The translations under genes and the position numbers were made by a program. Positions 12,212 through 24,300 of a stretch of 64,000 bases of DNA are shown here, one piece after another. The DNA is from Asterias amurensis (Eukaryota > Echinodermata > Asteroidea > Forcipulatida > Asteriidae). Position 1 is the stretch's first letter. Every line of letters begins with the position of its first letter. The stretch covers positions 13,774,191-13,838,190 of the forward strand of contig NC_092649.1 of assembly GCF_032118995.1 (NCBI RefSeq). Direction: 5' to 3'. Below the pieces are notes generated by a model that saw only the letters and a program-made list of their open reading frames with translations, was not told the DNA's origin and made no database searches.

Positions 12212-12584
12212 TGTCATGACTTTCAAGGCATTTGGGCGCCTTTGGCAGAGTGTCAAAGACCACGCGGTCTCCTTACTTTAGTGTATCCCAACATAAACAA
12301 CAAATCTGTGAAATCTTTGACTAACTGATTGGTCACCGAAGTTACAAAGAAAAAACACACAATTTAATGTTTAACAATCAGATGCCTAAAATAAAAGGCT
12401 TCAAGCCATGTACAAATTTCCCGGCATAACCTCCCTCTTCGGAAAAAAAATTCCGTACCCCCGCCGACTACCACTCTTTCAATAATATTGTAACCGAAGG
12501 ATTTTCGTTATTTAAATGAAAAGAAAACACACAAAAAACATGCATGGACCCTACCTGATTATTATTACAAGTAGTCGAGTGAGG

Positions 12585-13073
12585 GTGACAGATGCAATTG
12601 TGTCCGCCATGCAATACTGTCTGCTCCGGACACTTTTGCGTATGCAATCGTGTCCGTGGCAAGTGCAAAAACCGTCCGGCGGACATGTTCATGACTGTGT
12701 GCGCGCGTAAGTGAGCGTGCATGCACTGAACCTACGTATATGCAGCATAAATATTCACATTTCTTTTATGATTGCAGCGAATACCCAAACGGCCGAACAT
12801 TTCCCATGTCGTTCATGACATGCACTTAGCTTGTAAAAAAGAAATGGCGATCGGTTCTGTCGACCAAGGGCGTTTAATTTACTGCAAGGACGGTTTTGCA
12901 CGGGGCGGACACAACTGCATATTCAAATGTGTTCGGTCGGACACAACTGCATTATGCAGCAGCGTCCGGGCGGACATGATTGCATATGCCAAACCGTCCG
13001 TCCGACCATATTGCATATCCAATAATGTCCTCCGGATAGTATTGCATAGAGGACATAATTGCATGCGACAAGG
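12585..13073. mobile_element. TGCAAT/GTCCG foldback element, copy 1 (enlarged)
   Basis: Many alternating blocks of TGCAATTGTGTCCGCC, TGCATATGCAATCGTGTCCG and complements. Ends GTGACAGATGCAATTGTGTC and ATAATTGCATGCGACAAG. The middle (about 12700-12880) has extra sequence without the motif. Same element as 54011-54260 in inverted orientation. Confidence 0.7.
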
Positions 13074-13637
13074 GCGCTTTCGAGGCAGGCTGTATAGGAC
13101 CACTTAACTGGAATGGTCCTTCACGCCCGCCTTTGCCACCAAATACAATTATCTCAATTGAGAAAATAGGATACTATTTCATTATTTTACAATGAATTAA
13201 AATGTGGCAGTAGGGTACGGACATGTTACCGTTTCTTATATCCATGTATTTTTGCCTCATCTATCTAGATACTGAACAAGCTTTGATGAGAACCAGAGAG
13301 TAGAAGTAATTATAGAAGTTATCAGTGGCTTGTATTACTCAAATAGAAGAACATTCAGTGTCAAAACACCCCGCCCCCCCCCCCCCCCCAAACAAAAGGG
13401 CAATTTTAAAGCATACCCTCTTCAAATTTGCTCAAATTTTGTTTATGAGGTAATCGTGGCTCAGCAAGCTCAATTTTATAATTTCAGCTCCATCCGATAA
13501 ATGGTTTTGGCGCTACATTTCCTTGGTGACCCAAAATGCCAAAACAATTTTTCCCGTGGTGTATGTTTTAACTACCATTAAACACAAGCATCACTTTTTT
13601 CAATTTAAAAATAATCATCAAACTGTTGGATAGAATT

Positions 13638-14014
13638 ACAGAGTCTGGACACTATTGGTAATATTGACAAAGACCAGTCTTCTCACTTGGTGTTTTTATG
13701 CATACTACGCATAAAATAACAAACCTGTGCAAATTTGAGCTCAATTGGTCGTCGAAGGTGTTTGCATTCACCCATGTCACACTAAGTTGTGTGCTTCCAG
13801 ATGCCTGATTTCAAGACATCAAATTCAAAACCTGAGGTCTCGAAATTAAATTCGTGGAAAATAACGCCTTTCTCGAAAACTACATCACTTCAGAGGGAGC
13901 CGTTTCCCACAGTGTTTAACACTATCAACTAGTCTCCCTGTAACTCATTACCAAGTAATGTATGATGCTAATCATTATTTTGAGTAATTACCTAGAGTGT
14001 CTGACTGTCTTTAA
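13638..14014. mobile_element. TTAA-ended MITE family B
   Basis: TGGACACTATTGGTAAT at the left, AATTACC..GTGTCTGACTGTCTTTAA at the right. Inside are GAGCTCAATTGGTCGTCGAA, a pair of self-complementary CCTGAGGTCTCGAAAT blocks and TCAGAGGGAGCCGTTTC. Confidence 0.75.
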
Positions 14015-14941
14015 ATTATATTATTTACTTTGTATTGATTTTGACTGCTTACCTCGGCTGGATGTATCATCTCGCTTGGGTATAATTATGGGTTTCATCA
14101 TAGAGCAAGAACAGTTTTTACTTCAGGTGTACTTCGTTTACTCGGCAGGATCCTTCGTAAGGATAACCATTCCCCAAGGTGAATCTATTGTTAAGTGTCT
14201 CGCTCAAAAACACAAGTGACAGGATCGAGATTTGAACCCAGTACATGATCTCAAAAATGAGGGTTCAAGTCAACTCGACCACCCAAAACTTGAATTCATT
14301 GCTCTTGACCGTGTGTTCGCTCCGCGGTTTAATCCATTTCCTATAATGACTAGAAGGCATAAAGGTTGTTCAGTTTTTGACTCACATCGTCTGGCTTCAA
14401 GTGCAAGGTTTGAACAAGGTGTCTATACCCTAGAAATGGCTCAGTTTATGCTGTTTTGCTCACCAAAACTCCGGGAATGTCCGTTGTAAAGCTCTGCTAG
14501 CTACGTGCTAACAGTTAGCCGTGATGTGCAGTCAGTGCTAGGTGGCACGCGAGGATGAATGGGCCTTGGTTCTATGCTCGGCCACGCGACAGTCTAATTT
14601 GAATGTAAATTGTCCCCGTTAGGGATTAGTGCCAAACAACGTTCATTAGCATATCAATGGATGCTGGGAAATCTCAAAATGCACATTCCAGCTTATTGGG
14701 TTGTTAGCCTGGCAGACACTGCTTGTTGATATTGTTGTTATAAATAGCTATATAACGGGCATGATGTTCTTCCTGCTTCCATCTGATTTCTGGTTAATAT
14801 TGCCCGGAGAAAATTGGAGAGAATTGTAAACTTTCTTCACTTAATTCTCCTTTAAAAAACGATTTGTGGGGGGGGGGGGGGATAACAAGACCAAAGAAAA
14901 TTGAAAGGGGGAAAACGACAGTCTGAAATTGCCTAAAAACT

Positions 14942-15012
14942 TGCACTGCCCGGGAATCGAACCCGGGTCGCAAGAATGGGAATCTTGCATGATACCACTA
15001 CACCAGCAGTGC
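14942..15012 (-). tRNA. tRNA-Gly (CCC), array copy 1
   Basis: 71 bases. Acceptor GCACTGC/GCAGTGC with discriminator A, A box TGGTGTAGTGG, anticodon loop TTCCCAT (anticodon CCC), B box GGTTCGATTCC. Downstream T5 (AAAAA on the plus strand) is a Pol III stop. Very close to the human tRNA-Gly-CCC sequence as I recall it. Confidence 0.93.
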
Positions 15013-15099
15013 CTGATGTTTTAACCAGAGCCTTTGGATTGGTATATCATGGCAAAATGAACGGGGGTAAAAACGACAGTCAAAAGTTGCCTAAAAACT

Positions 15100-15170
15100 T
15101 GCACTGCCCGGGAATCGAACCCGGGTCGCAAGAATGGGAATCTTGCATGATACCACTACACCAGCAGTGC
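15100..15170 (-). tRNA. tRNA-Gly (CCC), array copy 2
   Basis: Identical to copy 1 in the 71-base body by eye, again followed by a T5 stop. Lies 158 bases from copy 1 in the same tandem unit. Confidence 0.93.
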
Positions 15171-15254
15171 TCGATGTTTTAACCAGAGCCTTTGGATTGG
15201 TATATCATGCAAAAATGAACGGGAAAAACGATAGTCAAAATATTCCTAAAAAAT

Positions 15255-15325
15255 TGCACTGCCCGGGAATCGAACCCGGGTCGCAAGAATGGGAATCTTG
15301 CATGATACCACTACACCAGCAGTGC
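15255..15325 (-). tRNA. tRNA-Gly (CCC), array copy 3
   Basis: Same 71-base body, intact A and B boxes, anticodon loop TTCCCAT, followed by T6. Confidence 0.93.
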
Positions 15326-15408
15326 TCGACGGTTTAACCAGAGCCTTTGGATTGGTATATCATGGCAAAATGAACGGGGGAAAAACGACAGTCAAAAGTT
15401 GCCTAACT

Positions 15409-15479
15409 TGCACTGCCCGGGAATCGAACCCGGGCCGCCAGAATGGGAATCTTGCATGATATTACTACACCAGCAGTGC
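15409..15479 (-). pseudogene. tRNA-Gly (CCC)-like, array copy 4, degenerate
   Basis: Same 71-base length and CCC loop, but the A box is changed (GTAGTAATATC instead of GTAGTGGTATC). The anticodon stem has a mismatch (CTGGC instead of CTTGC), and the T-run just downstream is lost (spacer reads GCCTAACTTG on the plus strand). Probably not expressed. Confidence 0.7.
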
Positions 15480-15562
15480 TCGACGGTTTAACTACAGCCT
15501 TTGGATTGGTACATCATGGCAAAATGAACGGGGGAAAACGAGTCAAAAGTTGCCTAAAAGCT

Positions 15563-15633
15563 TGCACTGCCCGGGAATCGAACTCGGGTCGCAAGAATGG
15601 GAATCTTGCATGATACCACTACACCAGCAGTGC
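15563..15633 (-). tRNA. tRNA-Gly (CCC), array copy 5, one T-stem change
   Basis: Matches copy 1 except for one base in the T stem (CCGAG instead of CCGGG, plus-strand GAACTCGGG). This breaks one pair. A and B box cores and the T4 stop are kept, so function is uncertain. Confidence 0.75.
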
Positions 15634-15717
15634 TCGATGGTTTGACCAGAGCCTTTGGATTGGTATACGATGGCAAAATGAACGGGGAAAACGACAGTCA
15701 AAAGTTGCCTAAAAAAA

Positions 15718-15788
15718 TGCACTGCCCGGGAATCGAACCCGGGTCGCAAGAATGGGAATCTTGCATGATACCACTACACCAGCAGTGC
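15718..15788 (-). tRNA. tRNA-Gly (CCC), array copy 6
   Basis: Intact 71-base body like copy 1, T7 stop. It is the upstream-most unit of the array on the minus strand. Confidence 0.93.
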
Positions 15789-15800
15789 TCGACGGATTAA

Positions 15801-17026
15801 TTACATGTATAGTGTTTATGTCTTTGGAGATTGTTCTTCACACACCCTTCCCCTCTTGCACAGAAGTCCATCCCCCACCCTCACCTTCTATAAATAATTC
15901 CCGAGATTCGAGAACACGATGTGGACTCAGGATAATATACCACACCACACATTTTGCCACCAAAGTTTTGTTCCAATAGCCGAGATTGTATTTCGTTTTC
16001 ACAATTCTGACTTCCATAACAGTGCTGTTACATATCACAGCAAAAACAGTGATGAGAATTTCAGCACATGTCTAATACAGCATTCTTTATCCAAACAACA
16101 AATTGTGTTTTAACTCTAAACAGAGTTTGTTCATACCCTATATGCTTGTACTGATACAACATTAACCAAAAATGACAAACACACGAAGTTTAAATTAAAA
16201 AATAGTTACGCAATTTATTAAGAAAGGCTGTTGAAAGTGTTTTAAAATGTTTGCATTCGGTTACACTACATTATTTGTCAATTTGGACACCTCAGTTTTT
16301 GTATTAGACAGTACTAGGCCTTGTCACACTGGGCAGTACGTTTCGGACATTTTGGGGCAAATAACTTCACAGTGCACAAAGAGAACACTCGAGTAGCACA
16401 AGGAAAACTATTTTTTCGAAAAGTGCCATACTTTCCCCAAAAACATATGCTATTGGAGATTGCCCCGAACTGGTTGCCAGTAAACTGCCTCATGTGACAC
16501 GGCTAAGTAAGACTAAAACAGCCATGTTATTTTTTACACACTTCACCACAAAATGAGCCAGATGTCGGAATTTTAAATAAATTAGCTAATGGTATTTCTG
16601 AATTCTGCAGATCAAGAGCTTTCCAATGGTATACAACACTTAAATATCCAACCCGACAAAACTTGTGGAAACAAGAGAGTTCTCACTTATCTCATGAGAA
16701 AGATTTGACTTTGACTGGCTGTAATGGGAAATGGCACAGTGCGACTTTTAGCTCATTTCGTCGTGACAGGTCACAATTATTTGACCAGTTTGGTGGATTG
16801 AAGCACATTATTTTTCACGATTATTAAGGCACTCGATTTATCAGTTTGGAAGACATTCTCTCATATTAAAGAAAACTTTAGGATATAAAATAAATACAAT
16901 ATCATTACAATTACTAATACCATCGACATATCCGTCTACGGAGGCCGGTAAATGCCAAAATCAATATGAAAATGCACATTGCGTTTACTTTCCTTATAGA
17001 CCAAATTTTGAGTAAGGGACTTCCGG
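15801..17026. other. Spacer between tRNA array and matrix-gene 3' side, nothing recognised
   Basis: Mostly unique-looking AT-rich DNA. No exon, tRNA or clear repeat seen; frames at 15752-16113 start within or just beyond the tRNA array. Confidence 0.4.
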
Positions 17027-17149
17027 GACGCTTGGTGGCAGCAGACGTACCAGGTAATATCCATTGTTCTTGGTAATGTACGCGTGCTCAGAACTACGTA
17101 AACAATGGATATTTACCTGGTAAGTCTGCTGCCACCTAGCGCTCCAAAG
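17027..17149. mobile_element. Small foldback element with GGTGGCAGCAGAC ends, copy 1
   Basis: CTTGGTGGCAGCAGACGTAC, CCATTGTTCTTGGTAATGTA, CGCGTGCTCAGAAC, then the complement CAATGGATATTTACCTGG and GTCTGCTGCCACC. 123 bases, beyond the 3' end of the matrix gene. Confidence 0.7.
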
Positions 17150-17623
17150 TCTTCTATTGATATTTTTGTTGTTATCTTCTGTTTTATAATGGTTACTTAA
17201 CTCAGTCTAACAGTTAGTGTGTATTGTACATTTTTACAACTCTATTATTATGCCTAGTCTAATAGTTTAAACATTCAAATGACTTAGAAATAATTAGTTT
17301 ACAAGCACCACTATGTGTTGGGTTTCAATACAAAAGTAAACCTCGTTCCCATTAGTGTACGATCACGCTGTCGAGTCTATTATGTGTAGCATTTCTTACT
17401 AAAGATACTGCGTAATTTCCTTGTGAACGAGGTTTAGCAACCTGTTTTGTACTTGACAATAAAAACATCGATTTATTTTTACATTCTGCGAAACAAAAAT
17501 GTTCATTGTATACAGCTCATTAAAAAGTGTAAAAAAAATTTACGGGTTAAAACTTATTTTTATAAAGACATTTTATAATAACAATAACCTTACTAAAGAC
17601 CTTCTATTTCCCAAATCGAAAAA

Positions 17624-17660
17624 CTTCTCCTTCTTCTTCTTCTTCTTCTTCTTCTTCTTT
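17624..17660. repeat. (CTT)n microsatellite
   Basis: About eleven CTT units in AT-rich DNA between the tRNA array and the matrix gene. Confidence 0.95.
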
Positions 17661-17870
17661 AGGTTTAAATAAAGTAAGTCTATCTTTTAAAGTGTTGATT
17701 TCCTTTTATGTTCTAAAAAAAATGTGGCAGCATTGACCTGTTTTGTTCATCAGATAATTAGCATGACCACCCTCGTCAACTTACCTATACATATAGTTAT
17801 ACCAAAATTATTTGTATAGCTGAATTAAAATTCAAAAAAAGCTGAAGCTTTACAGACAGTGCATTTAAAT

Positions 17871-17876
17871 TTTATT
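17871..17876 (-). promoter_or_regulatory. AATAAA poly(A) signal, candidate end of matrix gene
   Basis: Minus-strand AATAAA about 335 bases past the stop codon, in AT-rich DNA. It is the first canonical signal I noticed after the stop; further TTTATT occurrences lie lower. Confidence 0.45.
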
Positions 17877-18211
17877 CGTATTACATAACAATAATATTTC
17901 AATGCAAATAAACAAGAAAGACAACTGTCAGACAAGTTTAAAGCCTGGACCAAAATATTTATGACAATAACAAGTATCGTTTAAACCTTCTATACACAAA
18001 TCCGTTTCGCCTCGCCGAAAAGGGGGCAACGAAACGACTACACAATATCGTGATTCTTTTTTTCCAACGAAATTGTGCACAAATTGTCACGCATAAAACA
18101 CAATAGCCAGATAGAAACTTTAACAAACAAAAATAAGCAATTAAATAAGTTGAGTTTCTGTTTTGTTTGATCAACATTGATGTATTTGTATTTATCAGCG
18201 ATCTGACTCAA

Positions 18212-18346
18212 TCAACGAAACGAGTAGAAGTCCGAGACGTCACTGTCGGAGCAAGACGGGGTATCGCCACTCCACTCCCCACACTTCAGGCACACCCTGG
18301 TGCTGCTTTGGAGGAAGGCGTCTGGGTCATCACATTGATATATCAC
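18212..18346 (-). CDS. Matrix gene last exon: second half of Sushi domain, C-terminal tail and stop
   Basis: 45 codons with stop TGA (plus-strand TCA at 18212-18214), acceptor TTGCAG, phase 0. [29 protein letters not shown], then a 13-residue acidic/aromatic tail [12 protein letters not shown]. One cysteine (LKC) exceeds the four of a normal Sushi domain. No membrane anchor follows. Confidence 0.9.
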   Translation of the reverse strand: MIYQCDDPDAFLQSSTRVCLKCGEWSGDTPSCSDSDVSDFYSFR

Positions 18347-21300
18347 CTGCAAAGAGGGGAGGAAACAAGACAAATGAGTCTAATTACGAGCCACCGGAAC
18401 CTTGGCTGGATTTCACAAAGGTAGTCCTAACTTAGGACTAGTCCTAGGCAAGAGGTAGGACCACCTAACTTAGGACTGGTCCTAACTCTATCTCTTAGCA
18501 TTGCCTAGGACTTGTCCTAAGTTAGGACTACCTTTGTGAAATCCACCCCGACACTGCAAAAAAAAGGTGTAGCCTTTTTGAGGTATGCGGATGTATTATA
18601 GGATTACACTGTTTGGTTTGGGTGGATACGGACAAATTTACCCAAACTATATTTGTCATATATTTGTGTTCACCTTATCTCAAAATGGCTTATGCCACTG
18701 TTATATTAAATAATGTTAAAAAATTGCACCACATGGTATTAAATAAGAAAACGTACATTAATGGTAATTATAAAACACCATACGTTTTGTCAAAGAATAA
18801 AAATCAAAATTTGCACCACATGCTATAACAAATAAATAACAACAGATTCTACCAAAACAATTACATTTATGTTAGTTATAAAACACCAAACGTATTATGA
18901 TTGATTCATTCTTTGGTATCTATATTACACCATCCTGCAAGTTGTAGAAAGCTTGGGTTTAAAAACGTTCAATTTTGATTCTCTCTCCAGTGTTTATAAA
19001 TGTTACCCTGAAATTTGCAGGAAAAGCTCGAGTTTAAAAGATATTCAACCCTAGATCCAGTTTTCTCTGATTGTTACGTATTACATGGTATCTAAGTGTG
19101 TGCTAAAGTTTGTGGCGTCTGAAAGACCAAAAACGCTTAAATGCGGGGTTTATACTAACCTCGTTTCCATGAGAAAAGTTGTCTCCAAATATTTGAGCAC
19201 CGGGCACCTCTCCGGGATGGCCGCAAGTTTCTCGTGATATGCGATCTGGTGTGCTATCGTCTGAAGAAGAAACATACGGGTAAAACAATACTAACATTAG
19301 AATGAGTTAAACGTTTTGTCTAGGGGAAGGTTTTTGTTTTGTAATCACTCTTACAATTTATGGCAATAAAAAGTGTTTTTAGAAGCATACTCTCTAAATG
19401 TAAGGGAGTGTGTCAGTTTGACTCTTTAAAGAGTGACAGTCAATCTGTGTCACTCTTTTTGAGTGCAACTGGATTAAACTTCACTCTAGGCACTCGTCTT
19501 TCTCTCTAAAGAGTTGTCCGCCATATGGCTTATGTGGCGTACAAAATAAGTGTTTTTCCACTCTTTTAGGTTAAAATGCACTCTACACGTTTGGTAATTG
19601 TCAAAGACTAGTGTTCTCACTTGGAATTTTACCATAACAGCATAAACAAAACAAGCCTGTAAGAATTTGGGCTCAATATTGGTCATCGAAATTGCGAAAA
19701 AATGATGAAAGAAAAAACACCCTTGTTGGACGAATTTGTGTGCTTTCAGATAGTAATAAAATACTTCTAGCTAGAAGTCTTTAATATTTTAGTGGGAAAT
19801 TACCTCTTTCACAAAAACTACGTCACTTCAGAGGGAGTCGTTTCCCACCTCTCCAATGCTCGTTACCAAGTCAGTCTTTAAGTTAATATTGTTCTGAGTA
19901 ACTACATGTACCTTCCCTTAAAGAGAGTACATCAAATTGCGATAGTTTAAGCATTTTGAGAATTACTTCGAATTATGTGGTTATATAATAAAAGTTAAAC
20001 TGCATGCCCGAGTGTGAATCTGAGAAGCGTTACCGCAATAACCTTTTTGTCAGATTGTGATTCTTATTGGTGGTTAATATTCTTCCCGTCTGATTTTCGG
20101 CGATATAAAAAACCATCTGAAAATAAAAATGTTCATCCAGAAATTCGAATAGCGATGAACGGTAATACAAACTTACCGGTGAATATGAAAGTTACTAGTG
20201 CAGTGTCAACAGCTACGCCCTTTCTCGGCGTTAGGATGCCCTCATCGCCGCCAGCCGGACATGTAGACGGACGATACTGCGCTGAAAATGGAACCTCAAT
20301 CTGTTTTTTGATGCAGGGGGCTCTGAGCACTATCTGCCCGCCGGTCTTGTACTGGAAGCTCACGATGCCGTCAACTCCCGTGTAACGTGAAACGGTGTAA
20401 CGGAAGTCTACCCCGTAAAGCCTGGAAGCGAAAAGAAACAAAATGACAATTTACAAAACGAACCGTATCACATCGAAGCGGTCACGTCCCCACTTTCTTC
20501 TTATCCCCTGTGCTTTAAACCAACTGATTAGTTGACTGAGCACACACTCCCCACCCACTCCTCCAAGTGGGTTTTAATTTAGGTTTTAAGTCAGGTTTCA
20601 GTTCCAGCTCCAGCCTAAAGGATTCGCCGAGCTAAGCCCGGCTTATCCTGTCCCTGTTCTCGCCTTCACACACCACCGAGCCAAGCCCGTACCAGTTAGT
20701 CTCCAATGCAGTACTTGAGCAGCAGCTTGAGTACAGCATTCTCCTGAAGACGATCAGAGCATACTGATGGAAACGTTGAGTTGTCAACCACAGTTTTTTT
20801 TCAGAACCAACACTTCTTCTCAAAAGAGATTATAATTAAAATTACACATGAATATGAATATGAAGTGACTTTGGATAAGCAACTAGTATCGAATACTCAC
20901 TCGATCAGTGCATTGTCTACTGGGAATCTACAGGCGAAATCGTAGCACACTCTCGCCGTCACACAGCTGGAAGCATCCCACGCCTTGCCGAATGCCCACC
21001 ACGAGTAGGTAAAGTTCCTGGCGAAGTATTGCCACATGAGACGGGTCACCTGCTCCTCGTTGGCAATGGCTGGGGCACTCTCGTCACCCGTTATGCCAGT
21101 AACTCCGGAGATCTCACCCTCGAGCACCCAGTAGCCTGTAAAATAGTTACACGGTGTTATTTTGTGGAACTTGTGATAAAGAAACATCAGTACAAAAAAG
21201 GGTCATGTCAGATGGGCAACTGGGGCAACTTACAGGCAACCAGTTTCAGGCAAGAAGAACGGGATAATAACAATGCTATTCCGTTCGGGAGTTGGATTCT

Positions 21301-24300
21301 TGCAATTTGTTCACTTGGGTAGGTTACTGGGAAAGAGTTTCAAGTCTCTCGACTTTCTGCATTTCCTTCACAACTTGTATTTATTACTTTCCCGTTGTTG
21401 TTTGCAAGTAGTATGTATTTAAGTATTGGTGGTTTATACTTAATTTATTTTAAAAAAATCTACTTAAGACAACATTGTTTACACCATTGCAAATATTTAT
21501 ACATTAACGATGACGAATGTCACCATCATTATCAGAAAAAGAAGGAAAAAAACAGGTTTTGACACAACGTGGACTACTTCTTTCTCACTTTGGTGATTGC
21601 TTTACTGATTTCTTATCTTTACTTTGTTAAAACTATAGTTACTCAGTTGACAGTCTACTTTGTCCAGTATTACAATGTCTATTGTGTCATTTTGTTTGTG
21701 ACATACAGTATGTCATTAATGTAAATTGAACTGTATTGAATTGTTTACCCTTTTCGTCATGGTAACGCCAAGCATACAGTGGAGTCTCTGGGTCATCAAC
21801 GAGGTCAATGACCGGCATTGAGATGGTAAACGGCTGGGTGTCTCTGGCGGGTTTACTGATCTTCTTCGTGGGGTTTTGTCTCGACCTTTTGGGTACGAGA
21901 CACTTCAGTTCTGTCATTCCGAAAACCTCGATCCCAGTCAGCTCAATCTCACCTGCGAAGCAAACGGGAATACCGGTCAGTCACACCAAACTTATAACAG
22001 GATATGGAGTGCCGATTAAAGGCACTGTACACTATTGGTAATTACTCACTATTTCAGAGTGATAGCATAACAACTTATTTGGTAACGAGCAATGGAGAGC
22101 TTTTGATAGTATAAAACAATGTGAGAAAAGGATCCCTCTGAAGTAACATATATGTTACTTCAGAGGGATACCGAGTTTGAGAAAGAGGCCATTTCTCACT
22201 AAAATATTAAATATGTGAATCTGCGAGTCATTTCGTTGGTCAAAATTGATTTGAGGCTGACAAATCTACATGTATGTGTAATGTGTAACATTTCCTTTTT
22301 CCTGCTCTTTAACATTGGTTACTGGTTATTTTGTGTTCTACTTAGATTTTGATGTTTTTATCTTGTATTAATTATCGTGTAATTTGACCTTTTGGGCATA
22401 ATACTTGAACTACTCCGGGTTTACCTGTAGCATCGTTGCGTATTCCAGCTATTAATTCTGGCCCTTCTGAGGGTCCTTGGATGAGGGACATATTGAGGGG
22501 ACGACACTCGATTGTTACTCTCTCTCCGTTTCGCACTGCCAGACCACCTGTGCAGAAGAAAACAGGAAAACAAATGAAATTTGGTTTACAATGACTTGAA
22601 TGGAAGAGGAAGATAGATGGCTGCGCCATGGCTGCGCCAGCATCAACAGTTAAGCTTGTTTGGACAAGGGTACACTCTAAATGTGAGTGAGTTAAAAGTC
22701 AATCAAACAAATTGTGGCTAGGAAACAATCAGTTTTAAGATTTATATTCAATCTTTTAGATTTTAATTTTAAATGCTTCGGATATCCCTAATCACAATGC
22801 TTTAAGATGAACGTTTAAATCCCCCCATTTAGAGTGATACTTTATTGTGGTGACGAAAATGTATTACCAAAACAACTGTAGACTCGTTCCTCGTAGTTGA
22901 TCGCAAGGATAAGGATGAGGACAGTTGTTACGTATACACATATACATCGGATTTAACTGTGAATCTCATGAAAGCTATGAAATGATGTGGGGTCAAAGGT
23001 GATTTTGTACATTGGCTCAAAAGCAGATTTCTGGCTTATTTCATGCGCCTCGAAGTGTGACGTCAGATGTTCAGGCTTATACAAACGGTGCCATTAACAG
23101 TGGAACTTTGAGAACGCTAGGTGGCAGCAGACTTACTCATTGTTCTTGGTAAAGTACGCGTGCTCACAACTTAGTAAACAAGAAAAAGTTACCTGGTAAG
23201 TCTGCTGCCACCATCCAAAGAATCACATTGATGCAAACACACACTTAAACTGTATAATATGAATTCAGACGACACAATTATTTCCACGAACCTTTTGGAA
23301 TTTCAAGCCTCAGTAAGTCTCCGAATTCAAGGGCACGGCTGGTCGCTGATGTCCACAGGAATTCCGTCAGCTCAGAGAATTTGAAGACCTCGACGGTCAA
23401 AGTGTTATCTACATATTGCAAAGAGGAAAGAAAATAATACTGAGAATTAAAAACGATACCAATTATCTACTAAGTATCGACTTATGACCTTATATTCGAA
23501 ATCAATTAAGGTATTCAAGAATAGAAAATAAATCCTGGAGGACTTGCTCGAGTGTATTTCTTGTTCGAGACAAATGGGACAGCCTTTTAGCAACTTTTTT
23601 TTTAAAGTATTGGCTCATTGAAGAGCGCCAATGTCCCTCATGCATGACGCTCAAAAAAAATACACAAAGGTATATACAACACAAAACGACAATAACATAA
23701 TTTATACAACATTAACATATCTGAATTCCTTGGAACAAACTTTAAGTAAACACACACATTTTTTTTTTTTTTTTCTTTTTTTTGGGGGGGGCACTTTTTG
23801 AAATAGCAACTTCAGATTGAACTTACTCTTTACTAGGTGTGCTTTGAACGTTTGTGACTTGGTCAAGAAACTCTCATGGCTGACAGTAATGACGACCGAC
23901 TCGTTGTGCGGTACGGCAAGCTTGGTGAAACCGCTGTAGTTGGTAGTGGCGGATGCGTATCTCTGTGTTCCGGTCCTCTCATCCGCGACGTAAGCCGTGA
24001 CGGTGGCATCGGGGACGAGCGATCTATCCTGGGGTAGTGGGGTGGGGTCGATCACCACGACGGTCATGGTGACGTTGTCGGGAATCACGATGGGTGGTGG
24101 GATTTCTGGGGGAAATGAGAGATAATAGTGATAATGATATTTTTATAATGTTTTATTATACACCAAATCCAGACAAGGATGTTCAAAGGCGCATGACATT
24201 GTAAAAACAAATTGTCAATTTGTTTTCGTTCCCTTTCTCATGTACACGAAAGCATCCATCTATGCAACATGTTGTTTCTTCTTATTTTCTTTGTATGTAC

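Larger units (their letters stand above)
14890..15800 (-). repeat. Tandem array of six about 155-bp tRNA-Gly units
   Basis: Units are spaced 158, 155, 154, 154 and 155 bases. The spacer also repeats (TTTGGATTGGTATATCATGG, AAAATGAACGGGG, ACGACAGTCAAAAGTTGCC), so whole gene-plus-flank units were duplicated, rather than single tRNAs inserted. Confidence 0.9.

Noticed and set aside
12772-13107. Open frames of 111 and 74 residues on opposite strands
   Set aside because: They overlap the TGCAAT/GTCCG foldback and consist of its translated motifs (HNCI, RADM).
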